Shown: piece by piece, positions 35,239-42,127 of the stretch
How positions within the stretch are numbered: position 1 is the stretch's first letter
Layout: each line of letters opens with the position of its first letter
From: JAIQFL01 sp035295745
GTDB taxonomy: Bacteria > Acidobacteriota > Terriglobia > Bryobacterales > Bryobacteraceae
Length of the DNA: 64,000 nucleotides
Reading direction: 5' to 3'
NCBI GenBank assembly: GCA_035295745.1
Contig: DATGIL010000102.1
Span: forward strand, 186,001 to 250,000
Translations under genes and position numbers: made by a program
Notes under the pieces: generated by a model
What the model was told of the DNA's origin: nothing
Databases searched by the model: none
The model's input: only the letters and a program-made list of their open reading frames with translations

Positions 35239-35263
35239 TCCACGGTGCCTGTCTTGGTCGCGG

Positions 35264-35595
35264 CACGCAAGACACTAACGAGCCGCGCGCGTCAGCAAGC
35301 GACCACTAATCAGAGGACGGAGAGGCTCCCTCGCGGCAACGCAAGACACTGACGAGCCGCGCGCGTCAGCAAGCGACCACTAATCTGAGGCCGGAGATGC
35401 TCCCTCGCGGCACAAGACACTGACGAGCCGCGCGCGTCAGCAAGCGACCTCTAATCTGAGGCGGGAAATGCTTCCTCGCGGCACGCAAAGACATTAACGA
35501 GCCGCGCGCGTCAGCAAGCGACCACTAATCTGAGGCCGGAGATGCTCCCTCGCGGCACGCAAGACATTAACGAGCCGCGCGTCAGCAAGCGACCT
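35264..35595. repeat. Tandem REP-like array, period about 72-74 bp
   Basis: Four and a half copies of a unit beginning near GCAAGACACTAACGAGCCGC at 35267, 35341, 35413, 35484 and 35558 (the last partial). Each unit contains the arm GAGCCGCGCGCGTCAGCAAG, a variable segment (CCACTAATCTGAGGCCGG) and the opposite arm core GCTCCCTCGCGG, so it can fold back on itself. The copies differ by a few substitutions and one- or two-base indels. The array follows the 3' end of the 84-codon gene. Confidence 0.92.
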
Positions 35596-35752
35596 CATCG
35601 CCTTAATTTGTGTTGGTTCAGTGTGAACTGGAGAGTTGGCGCTCCCTGTTAGCGAGTACCGCCCTTGGTCGGTGTACCAGTTTAATCCGCGCTCTTGCTC
35701 GCGACAGCGTCAGATGAGCGTTTTTGACGTTGCTTACGGTCAGGCGCGAGGC

Positions 35753-36082
35753 TCAGTCCGAAGACGGAATCAGGACGCTCTGGCCCGGCTGAATGAACTC
35801 CAATACCTGGATAATGGCGGCGGCCAAAGGCAAGAGATCTTCCATCTGGTTTGTTCGAGATCGGATCAAAATGATCGAGAGTTTTCGGCCTATCCTCGTC
35901 TGCTGACGAGGGATTCCCTGGTCGACTGTTAGCAGCACCTGATAACCGCCACTCTCGGCGGCCTGCAGGAACTCACCGTTCTTCTTGCCCTTGAGACCTG
36001 CCCATTCCACACTATGAGCTTCGTGGCCGGGAAAACTATGCCGGAAATCCACCGGCAGGCATTCATCCAGCAGAATCCTCAC
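35753..36082 (-). CDS. DUF5615 PIN-like toxin
   Basis: 109 residues beginning MRILLDECLPVDFR, whose early acidic residues (Asp, Glu) and the later VLLTVDQGIPRQQ acidic pair are the PIN-like metal-binding pattern of the DUF5615 family. Such proteins are predicted ribonuclease toxins of VapC-like modules. The start overlaps the stop of the DUF433 gene by 4 bp, the usual antitoxin-toxin arrangement. The core residues look intact, so activity is possible. Confidence 0.85.
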   Translation of the reverse strand: MRILLDECLPVDFRHSFPGHEAHSVEWAGLKGKKNGEFLQAAESGGYQVLLTVDQGIPRQQTRIGRKLSIILIRSRTNQMEDLLPLAAAIIQVLEFIQPGQSVLIPSSD

Positions 36083-36294
36083 GCGATTCTGTCAAGCAGC
36101 GATTCTTTGGCCTCTTCGAGGGCCTGGACCGCCATCTCGCGCGTGACGGTCGGAAACTGATCGAGGAACTCTCGCAGGGAATGCCCGCCCTCAAGGTAGT
36201 CCATCAAGTTCCGGAACGGAACTCGCGTACCGCGAAAGCAGGGTATTCCGTTCATAACCTCGGGATCCACGACAATAATTCGCTCGGCCGTCAT
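36079..36294 (-). CDS. DUF433 antitoxin
   Basis: 71 residues. The complete short DUF433 pattern is present: IIVVDPEVMNGIPCFRGTRVP, read as DPEVMNGIPCFRGTR, then LMDYLEGGHSLREFLDQFPTV and the C-terminal helix VQALEEAKESLLDRIA. It is a small winged-HTH protein that probably neutralises the adjacent DUF5615 protein and represses the pair. It is the promoter-proximal gene of the module. Confidence 0.88.
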   Translation of the reverse strand: MTAERIIVVDPEVMNGIPCFRGTRVPFRNLMDYLEGGHSLREFLDQFPTVTREMAVQALEEAKESLLDRIA

Positions 36295-36969
36295 TGCTTT
36301 TCATTGTACCGTGTGCGAGAAAACCAAGCGCTGGATCAGGGTGCCGCCGACTCGTACAGCGGCCCAAAACGGCCAACAGGAAAGACTCCGTCGGACCAAG
36401 GGACCGAAGTCCGCATTGGAAATGGAAACCCCATCTGCAGTCCGAATGCGCGTTTCAAGTTCTAATCTGCCGAGATCTCCTGGAAGCGGAACCCGGGAGT
36501 GGCGACAAGACTTACCGGCTCTGATCCGTCCCGTGGCTCACTGGCCGGCGTGATTGAATGCCGACACAGCTCAATTCCGGTCCTTCCGTCGTTGCCAGCC
36601 GCGAAAACAACGGACGGAGGCCCATCTGGCTTCTATACATGGGGGAACGCTTTCTCCATTTCCAGCTGATCCCGACCAAGTTCGCGATGTGCCGGCGAAA
36701 AAAATCCCGCAGTTGCAGCAACTGCGTCAGCAGTCGCGTCGCCTGATCCGCCGGCAACATGCCTTCCAGCAGCCCCAGACCGTCTACTCCAAGGCTCCTG
36801 CCGGCAATAATAAAGTACCTCGCGCCGTCAATCCCGCCAGGCGCTGGGCCAGCCTCGAACCCGTCCAATCGCGTTCAGGCGATTCATCCGATTCGATGGC
36901 CCTTTGCCCGCCCTGATTACGCCTTTTTAATTGAGATAGTGAATTGGATGGTTCCACCTCCCATAAGCG
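36295..36969. other. Gap between the toxin-antitoxin pair and the M19-like gene; possible remnant
   Basis: About 675 bp with no confidently assigned gene. A minus-strand frame at 36512-36868 (118 codons, including LLEGMLPADQATRLLTQLLQ) has partly protein-like composition but no identifiable family, and its last part degenerates; it may be a decayed gene. The plus-strand end should contain the promoter of the gene at 36982. Confidence 0.35.
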
Positions 36970-36981
36970 ATGAGGACCAAA

Positions 36982-39399
36982 ATGAAAATGTCAGCGAATA
37001 TGAAGCCTGCGGCACTGGCCTTGATCGTGGCGTCCTGTGCCTGCGGCCAGCCGCTCACATGGGATTTCGAAGATAACAGTTTTCGCGGTTGGACCGAGAC
37101 CGGCAAGGCTCTCACCCTCCAGCCGCTTTGCAAGGGGGCTCACGACGCCGAAATGCCCTCGACGCGGTTCGCCGACAGCCGGCTGGGCGGCGATTATTGG
37201 CAAGGGCTTGAGTATCCGCTCGGACAACACGGCAACTGTACCGTCACCAGCCTGCTGAAGATCGCAGATGTGGCGCCGTGGTCGCTCACGTCCCCCGAGT
37301 TCCCCTTGCCCCACGATGCGCCATTCCTGAGCTTCCTGATCGGCGGCACCAACGACGCGGCCCATGAGCGCCTCGAGCTTCAGGTGCAACGCGGCGGAAC
37401 CTGGGAAACCACTTACAACGCCACCGGCAGCGGTGGAGAGCAACTGCGGCAGGTGGTAGTCGAGATCCCGGCAGCAGACCAGGGGCTCCGTGCCCGCATT
37501 CGCATTTTCGACGACTCCCCGTCCGGACACATCAACGTCGACTACATACAATTCACTGCTAAGCGGCCTCCAGACTTGCTCCCCCCGCCAGTCTGGGGCT
37601 ATGCCGATTACCACACGCACCCGATGACCTACCTGGCATTCGGCTCCACCGATAAGCGCAGGATCATCTGGGGAAATCCCGGCGGCAACTACGATGACTA
37701 CGTCAGCGACCCGACCCGGATATCCAAAGACATTCCGTACTGCAAACACGGCCACGGCGGCGGCTATCTCTCGGAGGCGTTTATCAACAACGCCCAACTC
37801 TTCGACGATTCGATCGGCAGCGTCATCAGGGCATTCCTGCTGCCGCACAAGCGTAGCGGCGGACCGCAATTCTCGGACTTCCCGGACCATTTGATGGGCG
37901 CACACGAGCAGATGCACGTCACCATGATCCGCCGCAACTACGAAGGCGGGCTGCGGCTGATGGTCGCCCTGGTGACCGATAATTGGGGCGCCGGATTTCT
38001 AACCGGCGTCACCGAGCACGGAACCGTGCCATTGAAACCGGAGCGCGACACCGTGGTGGCGCAGATGCGGGGACTGCGGGACCTGGTCGCGCTGAATAGT
38101 TCGTGGATGGAGATCGCGCAGAGTTCCGCCGATGCACGCCGCATCATCCAGCAGAACAAGCTCGCTATCGTCCCCGGCGTCGAACTCGATCAGTTAGGTT
38201 CCTACGATCCCGATCCCGACAAGGAAGTCGATTTTCTGTGGAGTCTCGGCGTGCGTGCCGTCACGCCGATTCACGCCGTGGACAACACGCTTGGATCGCC
38301 GGCAATTCTCAACGCGCCGTACAACTGGCTAAACGACTTCATGGTCGGTGGAGCGAAGCAAGTGCGTCCCGGCAGCCTGGGGCCGACCAGGTTCTTCGAG
38401 ATCGACGCCGACAATTGCGCCGCCAATCACGAAGTGCCCGGCGAATGCGTGATGCACCGGCTCGATCCGTTTCCGCAATTGCGACTGGTGATCGCGCGCC
38501 CCATCTTCACACTCTTTCGGCGTGCGCCCGGTTTCATCGCCGTCACGGCAGACTCTTTCAATACCGGGCAGTTCGGGCAGAAGAACAAGTACGGCTTGAA
38601 GCCTCAGGGTCGCGATTACATCAGCGCCCTGATGCGGCACCGGATGATCGTGGACACAGCTCATATGTCCGATAAGTCGGTCAGCGACGCGTACCAGGTG
38701 CTGGGCGGGCGTCCCGGCTATCCGGCGGTGATTTCGCACGCGCACTTTCGCAAGGAAGGTCTGTATGATCCGGACACGGAGATTAGCGATTACCTGGCCT
38801 CCGAGTACGATATTAGCGATTCGAACCTGGAACGCGTGAAGAACGCCGGCGGAGTCGTCGGTACCTTCATGCATCAACCGCGCATCAACCCGGATAGCGT
38901 GGATGTCCACATCTCGCACATTACCAACGATTGCGGCAATTCGTCGAAGGGCTTTGCGTTCGCGTTCCACTATGGAGAGTCGAAGGTGCCTGGCGGCATC
39001 GGGATGGCGACGGACATGACGTTCATCCCGCTGGTCTCCCCGCGGTTCGGGGAGCATGCCTGCGAAGGCTTCAAATCGTTCCGGCATGGCCAGGTGGAGC
39101 ACGCCACGCATCCCGAGCGTTACCGCCCGCGCGACCAGAAGGATCCGGTCGCGTACGAGGGCATCGCTCTCATCCGCAATACCAATCAGCACGATCCGCT
39201 GAAACCCTATCGCATGGCAGATCGCGTCTTCGACTTTAACGTGGACGGCCTGGCGCACTTTGGTCTGGTGCCCGACATGCTTCAGGATTTGAAGAATGTC
39301 GAGATGCCAAAGCGGGATTTCCAGTCTCTCTTCGGATCGGCCGAGGCCTATCTGAAGATGTGGGAAAAGGTCGAGCAGCGCAACGAGCCACGACCGTAA
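36982..39399 (+). CDS. Exported M19 (renal dipeptidase)-like metallohydrolase with N-terminal beta-sandwich
   Basis: 805 residues from ATG 36982 (TGAGGA 5 bp upstream). The N-terminus is a lipoprotein-like signal (ALIVASCACG, possible lipidated Cys). Residues about 25-200 form a beta-sandwich, perhaps ligand-binding. The catalytic part has metal-binding features: YADYHTHPMTYL, a central VPGVELDQLGS, VDTAHMSDKSVSDAYQVLGG with PAVISHAHFRK, and GIGMATDMTF, an order like the H-x-D/H ... SH ... GxGxD pattern of membrane dipeptidases. It could hydrolyse dipeptides or other amides; substrate unknown, and the length is about twice that of an M19 enzyme. Its last residues NEPRP and its stop lie in a repeat arm (39382 on). 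Confidence 0.68.
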   Translation: MKMSANMKPAALALIVASCACGQPLTWDFEDNSFRGWTETGKALTLQPLCKGAHDAEMPSTRFADSRLGGDYWQGLEYPLGQHGNCTVTSLLKIADVAPWSLTSPEFPLPHDAPFLSFLIGGTNDAAHERLELQVQRGGTWETTYNATGSGGEQLRQVVVEIPAADQGLRARIRIFDDSPSGHINVDYIQFTAKRPPDLLPPPVWGYADYHTHPMTYLAFGSTDKRRIIWGNPGGNYDDYVSDPTRISKDIPYCKHGHGGGYLSEAFINNAQLFDDSIGSVIRAFLLPHKRSGGPQFSDFPDHLMGAHEQMHVTMIRRNYEGGLRLMVALVTDNWGAGFLTGVTEHGTVPLKPERDTVVAQMRGLRDLVALNSSWMEIAQSSADARRIIQQNKLAIVPGVELDQLGSYDPDPDKEVDFLWSLGVRAVTPIHAVDNTLGSPAILNAPYNWLNDFMVGGAKQVRPGSLGPTRFFEIDADNCAANHEVPGECVMHRLDPFPQLRLVIARPIFTLFRRAPGFIAVTADSFNTGQFGQKNKYGLKPQGRDYISALMRHRMIVDTAHMSDKSVSDAYQVLGGRPGYPAVISHAHFRKEGLYDPDTEISDYLASEYDISDSNLERVKNAGGVVGTFMHQPRINPDSVDVHISHITNDCGNSSKGFAFAFHYGESKVPGGIGMATDMTFIPLVSPRFGEHACEGFKSFRHGQVEHATHPERYRPRDQKDPVAYEGIALIRNTNQHDPLKPYRMADRVFDFNVDGLAHFGLVPDMLQDLKNVEMPKRDFQSLFGSAEAYLKMWEKVEQRNEPRP

Positions 39400-39421
39400 G
39401 GGAGTGATTCTTTGCTTGCAA
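39382..39421 (+). repeat. Single REP-like arm at the 3' end of the M19-like gene
   Basis: The segment begins CAACGAGCCACGACCGTAAG and continues with GGAGTGATT and TTGCTTGC, matching the start of the 103-bp unit at 61783 almost base for base. It encodes the last codons of the gene and its TAA stop. Confidence 0.8.
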
Positions 39422-39784
39422 CGAGTCACCATCGTGAGAGTAGGGTCGTCTTCCTTGACCGACGCGATTTTGAGTGTGGCGGAGTCCAGCCTGAAGCTGC
39501 AAGCACTAGCGAAGCTATACGATGGGCTGATCTTTGTGGAAGAGAGCCACCCTGCCCGCGGTTGCCCCCGTCACCGGTGGAATTTGTCCTGCCAGTTCTG
39601 GATTACGGTGAAGGGGGGCGGCGGTACAGAACGATCAACGATGCAGGTCAGGCGGTCGGGATATCGGGACGATGCGGGAACACCATACTGCCCGGGGCTT
39701 TACAAACCGTACATCTTGCCCTTGTGCGGCAAACAACAACGCGTGCGCGGCCGCCTGGTGATGGCATCTCACGAGCTTGCGAAT
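39422..39784. pseudogene. Non-coding stretch with gene fragments
   Basis: No intact gene. Positions 39704-39729, read on the minus strand, match 44531-44556 inside the FAD-linked oxidase gene at 25 of 26 bases and encode LPHKGKMYGL followed by a stop, compared with LPHNGKMYGF in the intact protein. A plus-strand stretch near 39430-39540 (ILSVAESSLKLQALAKLY) weakly recalls the C-terminal part of Uma2-type endonucleases. Both look like decayed fragments. Confidence 0.45.
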
Positions 39785-40237
39785 TCATCGCTTGGTCGAA
39801 TGCGTACGCGGAACATGCTTGTCGCCAGATGCGTCCCGGTCATCGGAGGCACCACCGAGTCCCTGCAAAATCCCACAGTCCTCCGCCGATCTCGCGCTGC
39901 TGCATTTGTTCCTCAGAGCCCTAAGCTGGATCTCCAGGCTTTGCAGTTCCGCGATGCGCTCTTCCACGTGACCGATATGGGTATCCAAAAGCGCATTGAC
40001 CTCACCACAGTTTTCGCCCGGTGCGGAGCGAAATCTGAGCAGAATCCTGATTTCATTCAGTGCCATGTCCAGGGAACGGCAACGGCGAATGAACGAGAGT
40101 AGTTCGGCGTGCTCCTGTCCATAGCGTCGAAAGTTTCCGCTCGTGCGGCCGGGTTTTGGCAACAATCCTTCATGCTCGTAATACCGAATCGTCTCGATTC
40201 CGCATCCCGTTCGCCGTGCAAGCTCGCCTATTGTCAT
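39785..40237 (-). CDS. MerR-family heavy-metal regulator (CadR/PbrR type)
   Basis: 150 residues. The N-terminal HTH (MTIGELARRTGCGIETIRYYE, written here up to ETIRYY, then EHEGLLPKPGR) is a canonical MerR DNA-binding domain, followed by the dimerisation helix. Cysteines sit where CadR/PbrR regulators bind divalent metal: Cys in GENCGEVNALLD and the pair in NKCSSARSAEDCGIL. It should activate a promoter with an over-long spacer on metal binding. Exactly such a promoter lies in the intergenic region, pointing away at the membrane protein 40346. No P-type ATPase or CDF efflux gene is nearby. Confidence 0.9.
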   Translation of the reverse strand: MTIGELARRTGCGIETIRYYEHEGLLPKPGRTSGNFRRYGQEHAELLSFIRRCRSLDMALNEIRILLRFRSAPGENCGEVNALLDTHIGHVEERIAELQSLEIQLRALRNKCSSARSAEDCGILQGLGGASDDRDASGDKHVPRTHSTKR

Positions 40238-40264
40238 TTGTTCAGACCTTCCGTTTCTTTCGGC

Positions 40265-40295
40265 TTGACTCTGTAGTCGCTACAGGGTGTTCACT
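40265..40295 (+). promoter_or_regulatory. MerR-type promoter and operator
   Basis: -35 TTGACT at 40265-40270 and a -10 hexamer TTCACT at 40290-40295 are separated by 19 bp, the long spacer typical of MerR-controlled promoters. The spacer holds the dyad CTGTAG-TCG-CTACAG (40271-40285) followed by GGG, closely like the operators of CadR/ZntR regulators. It reads toward the membrane protein gene at 40346, which has its own GGAGGG site. Confidence 0.82.
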
Positions 40296-40345
40296 CATTA
40301 ATAGCAGTGTTCAGCTGTTTCTGCCGATAACCGGAGGGAAAAGAA

Positions 40346-40753
40346 ATGAGAATTGCCGCGTTGCTGCTCGCTCTCTTCATCATCGTCGCTAGCACGGTGG
40401 GCATCGTTGCCACCGATAGCGCGATCACATTTCGCCGATTGTACTTCGCGACGCCTGGCCGATTCTACGCGGCCGGCGCTGTTCGTTTAGCCATGGGCCT
40501 GGTGCTGATCGTGGCTGCTTCAAGCTCTCGCTGGCCCAGGGCCCTGCGCATGTTGGGAGCGGTGATGTGCCTACAAGCCATTGCGGCGAACCTATTCGGA
40601 ATCGAACGCGCGCGAGCGATCATGGAATGGGAGGCGATGCAGGGAACCGCGCTCCTGCGCGCAGGCGCCGTGGTGGCCTTAGCAAGCGGGTTTTTCGTAG
40701 CGTTTGCGTTTACAAACAGGCCGTCCGAGGAGCAGGGGAAAACAGCTCACTAG
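40346..40753 (+). CDS. Small four-TM membrane protein under MerR control
   Basis: 135 residues with four hydrophobic segments (about 4-24, 45-63, 68-88 and 104-124). The N-terminus could also be an uncleaved signal. No family recognised. The ATG follows GGAGGGAAAAGAA. It lies 50 bp from a MerR promoter, so a metal-inducible membrane role such as transport or protection is suggested by context only. The C-terminus (NRPSEEQGKTAH) is polar. The gene is followed by TonB-receptor remnant DNA. Confidence 0.6.
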   Translation: MRIAALLLALFIIVASTVGIVATDSAITFRRLYFATPGRFYAAGAVRLAMGLVLIVAASSSRWPRALRMLGAVMCLQAIAANLFGIERARAIMEWEAMQGTALLRAGAVVALASGFFVAFAFTNRPSEEQGKTAH

Positions 40754-40799
40754 AAACCACTGAGCACCACCGGCTTTCTCGTCGCCCGTCTCCTCGGAA

Positions 40800-41285
40800 G
40801 AGATCGCCGCCGGTATCCGCTTGTGGTCTCCCGCCGTCAGACCGTTCGAAACCGGCATGAATTTCGACCAGATCTGCGTGACCACGGGGTTCAGGCCCGC
40901 CCCGCGAAGATCGCAACAGCCCGCCGCGTTCGGCAATCGGATCACACCGGCACGCACCAACGCCGAGGGTACCAGGTGTTTGCTGGTCCCACATTGGGCG
41001 CAAAGTAGTATTCGTAAGCCGATCCGTGGAAAGCGCTCGACCCGCGCTTGGGTGACCATCTGGATTTGTCCTCCCTGGGCGCACCGCCAACTGAAGAATT
41101 GCCAACGAGGACGTGTCACGTCCCCCGTTCGGCACAAACAGCAGAGAGCCTCCCGAAACAGTCGATCCAACCAACCCGTCTCAGTATTTACTTCAATTGT
41201 AGTAAGTTCGGAGCCGATCTTGAGAGTGGCATTATTGGTGAGTTTCAAACCGAAGTCAATCTCGCTGGCCCCAGCTAGCGCGGCC
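40800..41285 (-). pseudogene. Remnant of an Oar-like TonB-dependent receptor
   Basis: Minus-strand segments resemble pieces of the acidobacterial TonB receptors represented intact at 58142. EIDFGLKLTNNATLKIGS with ELTTIEVNTETG matches the end of the Cna-B-like domain (compare VDAILDVGTVTEEVDVTSTAP), and GLNPVVTQIWSKFMPVSNG with LTAGD matches the plug/barrel segment LDPTAQNILNQYVPLANLPG. The intervening plug is lost and no start or barrel remains. Reading frames are open but truncated, so this is a decayed fragment. Confidence 0.5.
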
Positions 41286-41550
41286 CGGAGACGGCTGGCA
41301 CAACAGCACCCGGGACAACGCGCGCCGAATGGGTCGCACTATCAGCAAAATCGGGTCAACGGGCGAGCTCCCGATTTCTAATGAATTTCCTAAAATTTCT
41401 TACGAATTTGTTGGATTTTACCAACAAATGGAGTACCATACTTCACAAAGTACTAAACGGGCCGGATTTTTAAAATAGTAAGTTGCGCTAGGCGGAGCTT
41501 CGCCTACTCACTAACTCGAGCTTGGCCGGTTGAAAAGGAGATATGATCGG
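41286..41550. other. Promoter region of the cupredoxin gene
   Basis: 265 bp. The segment 41380-41480 is markedly AT-rich and contains repeats around AAATTTCT, AATTTGTTGG and ACCAACAAAT; AATTTGTTGG-ATTTTACCAACAAAT forms an inverted repeat near 41405-41430 (TTTGTTGG against CCAACAAA). It probably carries the promoter and an operator for 41551. Confidence 0.5.
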
Positions 41551-42111
41551 GTGTCTACCCAACAGATACAGATTAACCCCAAAGACAAGCCCTCCCATAG
41601 CCAACCCGCTGTGTTTTCGCCACAGAACGTAGCGGCAAATGCGGGCGACAATCTGACTTGGGTGAATAACGATAAGCAAGATCATTGGCCGGCTCCCAGT
41701 GCCTCCGACAAGGCGGGTTGGTTTCCCTATCAGATTCCGGCCGGCAGTGAGTCGGGAGACTTGGCCCTTGGCGCGAACGCCATCAACGCCCTCGGCGCGA
41801 CTAACGCATCGCCCACCGTCCTATCTACTCAAGGACCCGCCCCCGCCACAGGCACGACCGTAACCCTGACTTATAAGCCGACCAATCCGCCTCCTCCGAC
41901 GGAATCTCCCTGGCTGAAGGCCACTAACGGAAAGTCTTTCGTGGTCACGAATCTCGACGTGCGGAGTTGCTCCATCCCGTTGGACAGCACCGGGTTGGGC
42001 CCGTTCACCGGACTGTTGGTTCTGGGCATCGGCGGGCCATACACGTTGCAGTATGTGTGTGCGCTGCATCCGGCTGAGACCGGCACCATTGTGGTGAACC
42101 CGCATGCGTAA
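41551..42111 (+). CDS. Cupredoxin-like copper protein
   Basis: 186 residues from a GTG at 41551, with AAGGAG 10 bp upstream; an ATG at 41530 would place the ribosome site inside the gene. The Cys/His cluster YVCALHPAETG near the C-terminus is the type-1 copper loop of plastocyanin-like domains; the upstream His ligand is probably His in DKQDHWPAP. The usual axial Met of the loop (HPGM) is Glu or Thr here (HPAET), which would raise an unusual copper site. No clear signal peptide is seen. The gene precedes a multicopper oxidase by 16 bp, so it probably donates electrons or copper. Confidence 0.78.
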   Translation: MSTQQIQINPKDKPSHSQPAVFSPQNVAANAGDNLTWVNNDKQDHWPAPSASDKAGWFPYQIPAGSESGDLALGANAINALGATNASPTVLSTQGPAPATGTTVTLTYKPTNPPPPTESPWLKATNGKSFVVTNLDVRSCSIPLDSTGLGPFTGLLVLGIGGPYTLQYVCALHPAETGTIVVNPHA

Positions 42112-42127
42112 CCAGGAGGAGGAATTC

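Noticed and set aside
35264..35595. CRISPR array
   Set aside because: Units are nearly identical throughout with no unique spacers and no cas genes; they are tandem repeats with palindromic arms.
36512..36868. 118-codon minus-strand gene
   Set aside because: Only a short part looks protein-like and no family or ribosome site supports it; kept only as a possible remnant in the gap note.
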